Below, piece after piece: positions 26,908-35,557 of a stretch of 64,000 nt of DNA. The stretch comes from Candidatus Anaerostipes excrementavium (GTDB taxonomy: Bacteria; Bacillota; Clostridia; Lachnospirales; Lachnospiraceae). Below the pieces are notes generated by a model. The model saw only the letters and a list, made by a program, of their open reading frames with translations, did not search any database and had not been told where the DNA came from. A program made the position numbers and the translations under genes. The stretch covers positions 186,001 through 250,000 of the forward strand of contig DXEM01000031.1 in NCBI GenBank assembly GCA_019114985.1, read 5' to 3'. Each line of letters opens with the position of its first letter. Position 1 is the first letter of the stretch.

Positions 26908-28998
26908 ATGACAAAGCAATTTAGCATGGAGCTTGCGGGCCGTACCCTGATGGTAGAAGTCGGACGTGTGGCAGCGCAGGCCAATGGAGCAGCGTTTATG
27001 CACTATGGAGATACCGTTGTTTTATCTACAGCGACGGCATCAGAGAAGCCGAGGGATGGAATTGACTTTTTCCCTCTGAGCGTAGAGTATGAAGAGAAAT
27101 TATACGCCGTTGGTAAGATTCCGGGAGGATACTTGAAGAGAGAAGGAAAACCTTCTGAGAATGCGATCCTGACAGACAGGGTCATTGACCGCCCGATGCG
27201 TCCGCTGTTCCCGAAAGATTACCGCAATGATGTAACATTGAACAACCTGGTGATGTCAGTGGATCCGGACTGCAGCCCGGAATTGACAGCAATGCTTGGA
27301 TCAGCGATCGCAACAGCGATTTCCGATATTCCATTCGACGGTCCTACCGCCTCTACAATGATTGGATTGGTAGACGGAGAATTGGTTGTCAATCCGACCG
27401 CAGAGCAGAGACAGGTTTCTGATTTAGCACTTACGGTAGCTTCTACCAGAGAAAAAGTTATTATGATTGAAGCCGGAGCTAATGAAGTACCGGAAGATAA
27501 GATGCTGGAAGCAATTTTTAAAGCACATGAAGTAAACCAGGAAATCATCAAATTCATCGATCAGATCGTTGCGGAATGCGGAAAAGAGAAACATGAATAC
27601 GAACATCATTCCGTAGATCCGGAGATGTATGATGATATGGTATCTTTTGTTACTCCGGAAGCAATGGAGGAAGCCGTTTTTACAGACGATAAGCAGACAA
27701 GAGAAGCGAATATCCGCGAGATTGAAGAAAAATTGGAAGAACGATATGCGGAAAATGAAGAGTGGGCAGAGCAGATTTCAGAAGCTGTCTACAATTTCCA
27801 GAAGAAAACCGTCCGCAAGATGATTTTAAAAGATCATAAACGTCCGGACGGACGTGATGTGAAGCAGATTCGTCCGCTTCATGCAGAGATCGACTGCCTG
27901 CCGAGAGTCCATGGCTCTGCAATGTTCCAGAGAGGACAGACACAGGTTATGACGATCACCACATTGGGTTCTCTCTCAGAAGCCCAGAGATTGGATGGCA
28001 TTGATGTAACGGAGACAGAGAAACGCTACATGCATCATTATAATTTTCCATCTTATTCTGTGGGAGAGACAAGACCAAGCAGAGGTCCGGGACGCCGTGA
28101 AATCGGACATGGAGCTTTGGCAGAGCGTGCCTTGGTTCCGGTACTGCCGACAGTAGAAGAATTCCCATATGCGATCCGTACCGTATCCGAGATCATGGAA
28201 TCCAACGGATCCACATCTCAGGGAAGTATTTGTGCTTCTTCTCTGTCCTTGATGGCATCCGGTGTACCGGTAAAAGCTCCGGTTGCAGGTATTTCTGTTG
28301 GATTGGTGACAGGAGAGACAGATGACGATTATCTGATCCTGACGGATATCCAGGGTCTGGAAGATTTCTTCGGCGATATGGACTTTAAAGTTGCAGGTAC
28401 AGACAAAGGAATTACAGCGATCCAGATGGATATCAAAATCCATGGATTGACAGAGCAGATTATTCGGGAAGCGATCGCAAGAACAAAAGAAGCAAGAACC
28501 TATATCCTTCACGAAGTGATGAATCCGGTTATCGGTGAGGCCAGAGATCATGTCGGCAAATATGCGCCGAAGATTTCTCAGTACACCATCGATCCGGAGA
28601 AGATTTCCGATGTGATTGGAAAACAGGGCAAGACCATCAATGGAATCATTGACGAGACAGGTGTTAAGATCGATATTGACGAGAGCGGCCGAATTGACAT
28701 CTTAAGTGAAGATCAGGCAATGATCGATCAGGCGATCAAGATCATCAAGACCATCGTAGAACCGCTGAATGTCGGAGATATTTATGAAGGTGAAGTCGTT
28801 CGTATTATGCCGTTTGGAGCCTTTGTACAGCTGGCGCCAAACAAAGACGGTATGATTCATATTTCCAAACTGGCCAAAGAAAGAGTGGAAAAAGTAGAAG
28901 ACGTCGTAAATATCGGAGACAAAGTCGCAGTCAAAGTGTTGGAAATTGACAAGATGGGAAGAATCAATTTAAAATTAGAAGAAAAAATCGAAGAGTAA
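26908..28998 (+). CDS. pnp: Polyribonucleotide nucleotidyltransferase (PNPase)
   Basis: Phosphorolytic 3'-to-5' exoribonuclease of mRNA decay. The 696 residues comprise two RNase PH domains (first with FFPLSVEYEEKLYAVGKIPGG, second with MTITTLGS and the RRREIGHGAL catalytic region), a KH domain near residues 555-615 (VIGKQGKTINGI) and an S1 domain at the C-terminus (GDIYEGEVVRIMPFGAFVQL). The ATG at 26908 follows AAAGGAGACGAA; codons further upstream lie in the leader hairpin and are not coding. A perfect-palindrome terminator follows. Confidence 0.98.
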   Translation: MTKQFSMELAGRTLMVEVGRVAAQANGAAFMHYGDTVVLSTATASEKPRDGIDFFPLSVEYEEKLYAVGKIPGGYLKREGKPSENAILTDRVIDRPMRPLFPKDYRNDVTLNNLVMSVDPDCSPELTAMLGSAIATAISDIPFDGPTASTMIGLVDGELVVNPTAEQRQVSDLALTVASTREKVIMIEAGANEVPEDKMLEAIFKAHEVNQEIIKFIDQIVAECGKEKHEYEHHSVDPEMYDDMVSFVTPEAMEEAVFTDDKQTREANIREIEEKLEERYAENEEWAEQISEAVYNFQKKTVRKMILKDHKRPDGRDVKQIRPLHAEIDCLPRVHGSAMFQRGQTQVMTITTLGSLSEAQRLDGIDVTETEKRYMHHYNFPSYSVGETRPSRGPGRREIGHGALAERALVPVLPTVEEFPYAIRTVSEIMESNGSTSQGSICASSLSLMASGVPVKAPVAGISVGLVTGETDDDYLILTDIQGLEDFFGDMDFKVAGTDKGITAIQMDIKIHGLTEQIIREAIARTKEARTYILHEVMNPVIGEARDHVGKYAPKISQYTIDPEKISDVIGKQGKTINGIIDETGVKIDIDESGRIDILSEDQAMIDQAIKIIKTIVEPLNVGDIYEGEVVRIMPFGAFVQLAPNKDGMIHISKLAKERVEKVEDVVNIGDKVAVKVLEIDKMGRINLKLEEKIEE

Positions 28999-29001
28999 AG
29001 A

Positions 29002-29031
29002 GAAAACCGGACGGATCCGTCCGGTTTTCGT
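29002..29031 (+). terminator. Palindromic terminator after pnp
   Basis: GAAAACCGGACGGA is followed directly by its perfect reverse complement; the T-run on either strand makes it look bidirectional. The maf ribosome site starts a few bases later, so maf-degV must rely on read-through or a weak promoter. Confidence 0.8.
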
Positions 29032-29044
29032 ATAGGAGACGAAG

Positions 29045-29632
29045 ATGGAGCATATAATATTGGCGTCTGCTTCCCCAAGGCGAAAAGAAATTCTTTCGCT
29101 GGCAGATCTGTCTTTTGAAGTCATGCCAAGCAATGTCCGGGAAGTTATTACAAAAGAAGCGCCAAATGAAGTTGTTATGGAGCTTTCCAGCCAAAAGGCA
29201 AGGGATATTTGGAATAAAATAAAAGAGAAGAAAATCGTCGTGGGAGCAGATACTGTTGTATCCTACGATGGAAAGATTCTTGGGAAACCGGCAGATGAAG
29301 AAGACGCAGCCAGAATGCTCTCCATGTTAAGCGGCAGCATGCACCGGGTATATACCGGGGTGACGATCATCTGTGAGGGAAAAGAGATATCATTCTATGA
29401 GGAAACAAAAGTATATTTCTATCCTTTGGATGATGAGGAAATTCAGGCTTATATCCGCACAGGAGAACCGATGGATAAGGCCGGAGCCTATGGAATTCAA
29501 GGAAAAGCAGCGGTCTTTATCCGCAGCATTGAAGGCGACTATTATAACGTGGTAGGATTTCCGATTGCAAGATTTATGCGGGAAATGAAGAAGATCCAAT
29601 CAGGAGAAAGGGATACTATATGGGAAAAGTAG
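29045..29632 (+). CDS. maf: Maf family nucleotide pyrophosphatase
   Basis: Hydrolyses non-canonical or specific nucleoside triphosphates (dTTP/UTP type) and is linked to septum formation. Motifs ASASPRRKEIL at the N-terminus, GADTVVSYDGKILGKP near residue 72 and DKAGAYGIQGKAA near residue 145 are those of the Maf/YhdE family. Length of 195 is typical. GGAGACGAAG precedes the ATG. It overlaps degV by 13 bp. Confidence 0.94.
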   Translation: MEHIILASASPRRKEILSLADLSFEVMPSNVREVITKEAPNEVVMELSSQKARDIWNKIKEKKIVVGADTVVSYDGKILGKPADEEDAARMLSMLSGSMHRVYTGVTIICEGKEISFYEETKVYFYPLDDEEIQAYIRTGEPMDKAGAYGIQGKAAVFIRSIEGDYYNVVGFPIARFMREMKKIQSGERDTIWEK

Positions 29633-30495
29633 CGATTGTAACTGACAGCAACAGCGGAATCACTCAGCAGCAGGGAAATGAACTTGGAATTTCTGTGCTT
29701 CCTATGCCATTTTATATCAATGAAACGTTATATTTTGAAGAGATCACGTTGTCTCAAGAAGAATTTTATCAGAAGCTGGAAGAAGATCAGGATATTAAGA
29801 CTTCACAGCCGGCGCCTGGGGATGTGATGGAACTGTGGGAGAGACTGCTGAACGATTATGATGAGATCCTGCATATCCCAATGTCCAGCGGATTAAGCAG
29901 TTCCTGCGAGACAGCGCTGATGTTGGCGGAAGATTATGACGGACGGGTACAGGTGGTAAATAATCAAAGGATCTCGGTGACACAGCGGCAGTCCGTTCTT
30001 GATGCGCTGCAGTTAAGAGAAGAAGGGAAAAATGCATCTGAGATCAAAAAAATCCTGGAACAAGAGAAATTGGACAGTGGAATCTACATCATGGTAGACA
30101 CGTTAAAATATTTAAAGAAAGGCGGCCGTGTGACGCCGGCCGGTGCAGCTATCGGCGCGGTTTTGAATATTAAGCCTGTGCTTCAGATTCACGGGGAAAA
30201 GTTAGACGCTTTTGCGAAAACCAGGGGAATCAAAGCTGCGAAAAAGAAAATGATCGCAGCGATGCAAAAAGAACTGGAAGAAAGATTTCCGAATGGAGAC
30301 TATGGAAAACATGCCTATTTGGAGGCCGCATATACCGGGAACAGGGAAGAAGCCGAGATATGGGCGGAAGAATTAAAAGAAGCTTTCCCGGGAATGGAAT
30401 TCCATATGGATCCTCTTTCTTTAAGTGTGGCATGCCATATTGGTTATGGAGCGCTTGCAGCAGCTTGGACCCATAAAATTGACGCAGCAGAATAA
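29620..30495 (+). CDS. DegV family fatty-acid-binding protein
   Basis: Binds fatty acids; orthologues (FakB) present them to the FakA kinase for phosphorylation. The N-terminal DegV motif KVAIVTDSNSGI and the PMSSGLSSSCETA segment that holds the lipid carboxylate are present, with VDTLKYLKKGGRV in the C-terminal part. The 291 residues are the normal length. Coupled to maf by overlap; ended by a terminator. Confidence 0.92.
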   Translation: MGKVAIVTDSNSGITQQQGNELGISVLPMPFYINETLYFEEITLSQEEFYQKLEEDQDIKTSQPAPGDVMELWERLLNDYDEILHIPMSSGLSSSCETALMLAEDYDGRVQVVNNQRISVTQRQSVLDALQLREEGKNASEIKKILEQEKLDSGIYIMVDTLKYLKKGGRVTPAGAAIGAVLNIKPVLQIHGEKLDAFAKTRGIKAAKKKMIAAMQKELEERFPNGDYGKHAYLEAAYTGNREEAEIWAEELKEAFPGMEFHMDPLSLSVACHIGYGALAAAWTHKIDAAE

Positions 30496-30509
30496 ATGTT
30501 AAATTTAAG

Positions 30510-30550
30510 TGAAATCCTCCTGCCGTTTATGGCAAGAGGATTTTTTGTTT
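30510..30550 (+). terminator. Terminator after degV
   Basis: AATCCTCCTGCC pairs with GGCAAGAGGATT (one bulge) and is followed by TTTTG. Outer GTGAAA/TTTCAC bases extend the stem. Confidence 0.8.
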
Positions 30551-30672
30551 CACTAAGGAAATTCGTTCCTGGTGAAACAAAAAATGCTCCGCAAGGATCG
30601 CACTGCGGCGGTGTAGAAAATGTCGCTTAAGCGACCCGCCGCAGGCGGAGAATCCTGCTTTGCAGGATTCTA
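30539..30672. repeat. GC-rich multi-hairpin intergenic element
   Basis: Three consecutive palindromes occupy the gap before thrE. First, a T6-to-A6 palindrome (GTTTCAC/GTGAAAC with AAGGAA/TTCCT, about 30540-30584). Second, a nested stem of CTCCGC/GCGGAG, CTGCGGCGG/CCGCCGCAG and the perfect GTCGCTTAAGCGAC (about 30586-30651). Third, AATCCTGC/GCAGGATT (30651-30670). The GC content and nesting are unlike the AT-rich surroundings, suggesting a REP- or MITE-like insertion. Copy number elsewhere cannot be judged from this window. Confidence 0.6.
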
Positions 30673-30721
30673 TTTTAATGTTAAAATATCTATAAATATT
30701 ATGAACATGAGGAGAATGGAA

Positions 30722-31480
30722 ATGGAAGTTAAACAGGTACTGGTCATAGCGGTCGAGATCGGGGAATGTCTGCTGGTGTCCGGAGGAGGCGTATCCAGGG
30801 TGGAAGATACGATCGGAAGGATCTGTAAGGCATACGGAGCCGAAGAAGTTGATGTATTTTCCATCACATCCAGCATTGTGGCATCGGTTCGTGACGAAAA
30901 CGGAGAAGTATATACAAGGACCAAGAGAATCCGAAGTTTTCATACGGATTTTGCCAAATTAGATCAGCTGAATCAGCTTTCCAGATATATTTGTCAGTGT
31001 CAGCCGGAACTGAAAGAAATAGAAGAACGTTTCAGACAGATACGAGAAGGCGGCGGGATAGCGCTTTGGAAACAGGCGCTGATATCAGCGATGATTGCGT
31101 CCGCATTTGCCGTTTTCTTCGGAGGGGGATGGAGAGAAGCTGCTGTGGCTTTTGGAATCGGAGGAATGATCATGGCTTTTCGCGAATTTATGAAGAAATT
31201 CATGGTCAATCGTATGTTTCTTGACTTTTTGTCAGCTTTTTTTGTCGCCTCTGCGGCTTATGCAATGGCAAGAATCGGGGCAGCATCGGATTATGGAGAG
31301 GTCATCATCGGAAATATTATGCTTTTGGTTCCGGGAGTTGCATTTGTCAATGGATTAAGAGATATGATCAGCGGAGATACGATTTCAGGGATCCTTACGG
31401 TATGTGAATCTGTTATCCTTGCCATCTTTCTTGCGGGAGGTTCTTTTGCAGCCATTGTATTGTGGGGAGGTGTGGTATAA
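30722..31480 (+). CDS. Threonine/serine exporter, N-terminal (ThrE/DUF1212) subunit
   Basis: The larger half of a split ThrE-type amino-acid exporter. The first 110 residues are the cytoplasmic protease-like DUF1212 segment with SGGGVSRVEDTI and EVDVFSITSSIVASV; four or five membrane helices follow, with LLVPGVAFVNGLRDMISGDT near residue 205. In Corynebacterium ThrE both halves are one protein. Start chosen at ATG 30722 because GAGGAGA lies 7 bases before it; an ATG two codons earlier is too close. The second half follows immediately. Confidence 0.9.
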   Translation: MEVKQVLVIAVEIGECLLVSGGGVSRVEDTIGRICKAYGAEEVDVFSITSSIVASVRDENGEVYTRTKRIRSFHTDFAKLDQLNQLSRYICQCQPELKEIEERFRQIREGGGIALWKQALISAMIASAFAVFFGGGWREAAVAFGIGGMIMAFREFMKKFMVNRMFLDFLSAFFVASAAYAMARIGAASDYGEVIIGNIMLLVPGVAFVNGLRDMISGDTISGILTVCESVILAIFLAGGSFAAIVLWGGVV

Positions 31481-31945
31481 ATGCAGGAAATAATACAGAT
31501 TGCTGCCAGTTTTATTGGCAGTCTCGGATTTGCGGCGCTTTATAATCTGCATGGGAAAAAACTTTGGATTGCCGGTGTCGGCGGCATGATATGCTGGGGA
31601 TCTTATCTTGGATTTCTCAACCTGATCCAGAATGGTTTTATCACCAATCTTCTTGCCACAGTTGTTGCCACCGCTTATGCGGAGGTAATGGCGAGAGTTC
31701 AAAAGACTCCGGTAACCGTCTATCTGATCAGCGCAATTATTCCAATGGTTCCGGGAGGAACTCTTTATTATACGATGAATTATGCCATCGCCAAAGAATG
31801 GGATCTGTTCTATCGCTATGGTCAAAAGACACTGATGATCGCGGCGGCTATGGCCGGCGGAATTATGATTGCTTCTTCTCTTTTTCAAATGTACAGTCAG
31901 ATCCGTGTTTATTATAAAAAGCGGAAATCCTGTCAAAAGACATAA
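31481..31945 (+). CDS. Threonine/serine exporter, C-terminal (ThrE_2) subunit
   Basis: Membrane protein of 154 residues with about four helices and the MVPGGTLYYTMNY motif near residue 95, matching the second domain of ThrE. It begins on the base after the stop of the first subunit, so the pair is translated together and presumably forms one transporter. GGAGGTGTGGTATAA before the ATG supplies the ribosome site. The end is basic (KKRKSCQKT). Confidence 0.9.
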   Translation: MQEIIQIAASFIGSLGFAALYNLHGKKLWIAGVGGMICWGSYLGFLNLIQNGFITNLLATVVATAYAEVMARVQKTPVTVYLISAIIPMVPGGTLYYTMNYAIAKEWDLFYRYGQKTLMIAAAMAGGIMIASSLFQMYSQIRVYYKKRKSCQKT

Positions 31946-31997
31946 AGCGCAGGGAAACAGAATATACCTGATAAAAGAAAAGCAGGAGCGACGGATC

Positions 31998-33695
31998 ATG
32001 GAAGGAGAGGAAAAGCTGGAAAACCAGCTGAATTTGGCTTTGGAACTTAGCCGTCAGGAAAGAGAAAAAACGCTGGATCTGAATGTAGGATATGATGAAG
32101 AAAGCGATCGATGGGAAGTGATTTTTCAATACGCAGGAGATCTTTCAGACGTGGAAGTTCCGGAAGGGGCAGTATTGGAAAGTCTTGGACAGGGTTATGG
32201 CATTGCCTATCTGCCGGCAGATTTTGTAGAAGAATTTGCAGCGCTCCCACAGATCATTTATGTGGAAAAACCAAAAAATCTTTTGTTGGAAAGAGAAAGT
32301 GCAATTGCGGCATCTTGTATGTTATCGGTCAGGATGCCGCCTTTTTCTTTATCCGGAAGCGGAGTTTATGTGGCAGTCATCGATACAGGGATTGATATCT
32401 TTCACCCGGATTTTATAGATGAACTGGGGAATACGAAAATAGCGGTTCTTTGGGATCAGACGCTCCCGGGGAACCCTCCGAAGCCATTTGTTTCTGGGAG
32501 TGTATTTACGAAAGAAGAGATCGATCGAGCACTTCACGCTGCAGATGGCAGACAGATCGTGCCGGTTACAGACCGAATTGGTCATGGAACTCATGTGGCG
32601 TCAATCGCAGCAGGAAATCAGGGCGTTGCGCCGGGGGCGGAATTGATTGTTGTGAAGCTTGGCGAGACCGGGGAAAAAGGATTTCCAAGAACCACCCAGC
32701 TAATGTCGGCGTTGGAATTTGTTATAGAATTTGCCGAAAAACAAGGCCGTCCTGTGGCAGTCAATATCAGTTACGGAAATCACTATGGCGATCATCGCGG
32801 GGATTCTCTTCTGGAGACATTTATTACAAAGATGGCAGACAGCTGGAAAAATGTGATTTGTATTGGAACCGGAAATGAAGGAGATACAGGAAGGCATCGG
32901 CATGGACGGATCGGAAAGGAAACCGAAAGGATTTTATTCAATTTTGCGCCCTTTGAGCCGAACATGAATCTGCAGATGTGGAAAAATTTCAGCGATGATT
33001 TTGCATTGGAATTAAAGTCTCCTTCCGGAGAGCTGCGCCAGATCCAGACACAGCCGGGAAAAGGTGTGTATCGTTATGGAGATACGGTTGTCTATGTCTA
33101 TTACGGGATGCCGACGCCCTATAATGTCCGGCAGGAAATTTACTTTTCTTTTTCATCGGAAACAGACGGAAGTATTGAAAGCGGTCAGTGGGAACTGCAG
33201 ATTATTCCGGAAAGAGTTGTCAATGGAAGGTACGATCTATGGCTGCCGGTTTCCGCAGGAAGCAATGCGCAGACTCGTTTTTTGGAACCTTCCGCTACCT
33301 TGACTTTGACAGTACCATCGACGGCAAGAAAGATTGTGGCGGTCGGGGCCTATAATGTCCGGCTGAATGCTTACGCTGTCTTTTCCGGACGAGGGGATGA
33401 AGCATTGTGTGTGCCAAAGCCGGATTTGGCAGCGCCCGGAGTCGATATTCTGGCAGCAGCGCCCGGCGGCGGGGAAAGCGTAATGTCAGGGACTTCCATG
33501 GCAACACCTTTTGTTGCCGGAGCCAGCGCTCTTTTCATGGAATGGGGAATCGTTCGTGGGAACGATCCGTATTTATATGGGGAAAAAATCCGGGCTTATC
33601 TGCAGCGAGGAGCTCGGGAGATGGAAGGATTTTCATTTTACCCCAATTCACAGGTCGGATATGGAAAATTGTGCGTAAGGGATAGTCTGCCGTAA
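31998..33695 (+). CDS. S8 family serine peptidase, Csp-like subtilase
   Basis: Subtilisin-fold protease resembling clostridial germination proteases (CspA/B/C). A prodomain of about 100 residues precedes the catalytic domain. The full triad is present: Asp129 in VIDTGID, His196 in GHGTHVAS and Ser500 in GTSMATP. A large insertion (roughly 290-440), the jellyroll position of CspB, separates His and Ser. No signal peptide is seen, consistent with the intracellular or spore-packaged Csp type. Start ATG 31998 follows GGAGCGACGG. A germination role is inference; no SleC gene is nearby. Confidence 0.85.
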   Translation: MEGEEKLENQLNLALELSRQEREKTLDLNVGYDEESDRWEVIFQYAGDLSDVEVPEGAVLESLGQGYGIAYLPADFVEEFAALPQIIYVEKPKNLLLERESAIAASCMLSVRMPPFSLSGSGVYVAVIDTGIDIFHPDFIDELGNTKIAVLWDQTLPGNPPKPFVSGSVFTKEEIDRALHAADGRQIVPVTDRIGHGTHVASIAAGNQGVAPGAELIVVKLGETGEKGFPRTTQLMSALEFVIEFAEKQGRPVAVNISYGNHYGDHRGDSLLETFITKMADSWKNVICIGTGNEGDTGRHRHGRIGKETERILFNFAPFEPNMNLQMWKNFSDDFALELKSPSGELRQIQTQPGKGVYRYGDTVVYVYYGMPTPYNVRQEIYFSFSSETDGSIESGQWELQIIPERVVNGRYDLWLPVSAGSNAQTRFLEPSATLTLTVPSTARKIVAVGAYNVRLNAYAVFSGRGDEALCVPKPDLAAPGVDILAAAPGGGESVMSGTSMATPFVAGASALFMEWGIVRGNDPYLYGEKIRAYLQRGAREMEGFSFYPNSQVGYGKLCVRDSLP

Positions 33696-33704
33696 AAATA
33701 GGGG

Positions 33705-33732
33705 TGAAACAAAAAGACTTTTGTGTTATACT
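33705..33732 (+). promoter_or_regulatory. Possible promoter of the TPR gene
   Basis: TATACT at 33727-33732 with TGT before it; the candidate -35 (TGAAAC) 16 bases upstream is weak. Confidence 0.4.
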
Positions 33733-33772
33733 CTACGAAGTACCGAAAGATTTATAAGACAGGAGAGATAGA

Positions 33773-34426
33773 ATGAATCGTAGAGCAAAAGGAATCCTCA
33801 TTGTCGTATTGGCAGCTGTACTGTTTATATTGGTTTTTTCAGGATATGGATATATCAGCCAGAAAATGACGGCAAATGACGGAGTTGAATATCTAAATGA
33901 CAAAGAATATCAGAAAGCATATGAAAAGTTCCACAAAGCATCCGGAAAATTTACACTTTTCTGGACGAAGCAAAAGACCGATGTTTTGCTGTATGAAGGA
34001 GAAGCCTTGTATCAGCTGGAACGATATGATGATGCGATCGAGGTTTATGACCGCTTGATTGACAAAGGAGAGAGCAAAGCTTATTCGTTTAAAGCTTTCT
34101 GTTATGCAGGAAAAGGAGATAACGGCAAAGCGCTCAAAGTATGCGATAAAGGAATCGAGGAGCTCCCGAATGAAGGAGGTATTTATTGTACAAAATACGG
34201 AATTCTGGCAAAACAGGAAAAGTACAAAGAAGGAATCAAGATTTTAGAGACGGCATTAGAACGAGATGATTTAAACGATCGCAAAGAAGTCTTATTCACG
34301 AGGATCGGAGCGTACGAATCGATTTTTGATTATGACAAGGCATACGAATATGCGAAAGCATTCGTGAAAGAATATCCGGATGATAAAGACGGACAAAAAG
34401 AATTGACATTTTTAGAAACAAGATAA
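33773..34426 (+). CDS. Membrane-anchored TPR-repeat protein
   Basis: An N-terminal transmembrane helix (about residues 7-28) is followed by about four tetratricopeptide-like helical repeats (EYLNDKEYQKAYEKFHKA, ALYQLERYDDAIEVYDRL, then similar pairs to the end), a protein-interaction scaffold facing outside or in the cytoplasm depending on topology. No enzymatic motif is seen. AGGAGAGATAG precedes the ATG. It forms its own unit between a weak promoter and a terminator. Partner unknown. Confidence 0.75.
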   Translation: MNRRAKGILIVVLAAVLFILVFSGYGYISQKMTANDGVEYLNDKEYQKAYEKFHKASGKFTLFWTKQKTDVLLYEGEALYQLERYDDAIEVYDRLIDKGESKAYSFKAFCYAGKGDNGKALKVCDKGIEELPNEGGIYCTKYGILAKQEKYKEGIKILETALERDDLNDRKEVLFTRIGAYESIFDYDKAYEYAKAFVKEYPDDKDGQKELTFLETR

Positions 34427-34438
34427 AAAAATCTTTTT

Positions 34439-34465
34439 GAGGAAGCAGAAATGCTTCCTTTTTTT
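34439..34465 (+). terminator. Terminator after TPR gene
   Basis: AGGAAGC/GCTTCCT stem followed by a run of nine T. Confidence 0.85.
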
Positions 34466-34492
34466 GTGCAAAAAAGTCTTTTGTTAAAAAGA

Positions 34493-34572
34493 AATAAAAT
34501 TTCGTAATATTATTATTGACAAAATTTTATTCTGTAGTTATAATGTAATCACAAAATAAAATTTCGCGAAAT
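34493..34572 (+). promoter_or_regulatory. Consensus promoter with repeated operator-like motif for the sorbose PTS operon
   Basis: TTGACA (34516-34521) and TATAAT (34539-34544) are 17 bases apart, a perfect consensus promoter. AATAAAATTTCG occurs upstream (34493-34504) and again downstream of the start (34555-34566), and the exact reverse complement of AATAAAATTT lies inside the spacer (34522-34531). The downstream copy runs into the perfect palindrome ATTTCGCGAAAT. Such spacing around a consensus promoter suggests repressor sites, most likely for the RpiR regulator encoded in the operon; that link is inference. Confidence 0.7.
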
Positions 34573-34616
34573 GATGATACATAAAATATTGTTTTACAAA
34601 AAGAAGGAGTAATAGG

Positions 34617-35054
34617 ATGCATTTGATTTTAGGAGCGCACGGGAAACTGGCGCAGGAAGTCGTTCATTCTGCAAATATGGTCTTTGGGCATTTGGATGAT
34701 CTGGATGTGGTAACTTTTTTGCCAGGAGAGAATGCGGAGACTTTAAAAGAAAAATACCAGGAGATTCTTGGGAAATGTTCCGAAGAAGAGCAGATTCTTT
34801 TTCTGGTAGATTTATTTGGCGGAAGTCCTTATAATGCGGCATTCGAGACAGTGATGGGACAGGATCGGATGGATGTGATTACCGGACTGAGCCTGCCGAT
34901 GCTGATCGATGTGGCAGGAATTCGAATGATGAACGAAGAGATCAGGGCGGCAGAAGTATATGGTGAACTAGGTGCGGATACTTATATCCGCTCTTGCAGG
35001 AAGATGTTAAGTGATACGAAAACAGAAGCTGATGAGGAGGATGATGAGCTATGA
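34617..35054 (+). CDS. PTS mannose/sorbose-family EIIA
   Basis: Cytoplasmic phosphocarrier that takes phosphate from HPr and passes it to EIIB. The phospho-accepting His8 lies in LGAHGKLAQ, and LVDLFGGSPYNAA near residue 63 is the family signature. It is 145 residues and ends in an acidic tail (DEEDDEL). AAGGAGTAATAGG precedes the ATG. First gene of the IIA-IIB-IIC-IID-sorE-rpiR operon and overlaps IIB by 4 bp. Confidence 0.93.
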   Translation: MHLILGAHGKLAQEVVHSANMVFGHLDDLDVVTFLPGENAETLKEKYQEILGKCSEEEQILFLVDLFGGSPYNAAFETVMGQDRMDVITGLSLPMLIDVAGIRMMNEEIRAAEVYGELGADTYIRSCRKMLSDTKTEADEEDDEL

Positions 35055-35530
35055 AAATTAATTTAGTAAGAATCGATGATCGTTTGATCCATGGACAGGT
35101 AGCGACTGTCTGGGCGAAAGAAGCCAATGCAGAAAGAATTATTATTTGCAGTGATGAGGTGGCGAAAGACGAAATACGAAAAACTCTTTTGCTTCAGGTA
35201 GGCCCTCCGGGAGTCAAAGTCAGCGTCGTTAGCGTAGCAAAGGCGGTTCGCGTATATAACAATCCAAAATATGCAGATGATACAGTCTTTTTCTTATATA
35301 CATGTCCAAAAGACGTGCTGCGCATGGCAGAAGCCGGTGTGCCGATTAAAAGTGTAAACGTAGGAGGCATGGCATTCAAGACAGGAAAAACACAGATTAC
35401 CAAAGCGGTTTCTGTAGATGATGCAGATATCGAGGCGTTTAAGAAACTTCATGAAATGGGAATTGAGCTGGAAATCCGGCCGGTAGCCACAGATAAAAAA
35501 GTGGATCTGATGAGCAAGATCGAAGGTTAG
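35051..35530 (+). CDS. PTS mannose/sorbose-family EIIB
   Basis: Accepts phosphate from EIIA and phosphorylates the incoming sugar bound by EIIC/EIID. His14 in RIDDRLIHGQVA is the phosphorylation site, and VNVGGM near residue 100 is typical. It has 159 residues and is a separate protein rather than fused to IIA. Starts on the overlapping end of IIA after GAGGAGGATGAG. Confidence 0.95.
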   Translation: MKINLVRIDDRLIHGQVATVWAKEANAERIIICSDEVAKDEIRKTLLLQVGPPGVKVSVVSVAKAVRVYNNPKYADDTVFFLYTCPKDVLRMAEAGVPIKSVNVGGMAFKTGKTQITKAVSVDDADIEAFKKLHEMGIELEIRPVATDKKVDLMSKIEG

Positions 35531-35557
35531 GAGCCAAACATTAGGAGGATTTAAGAA

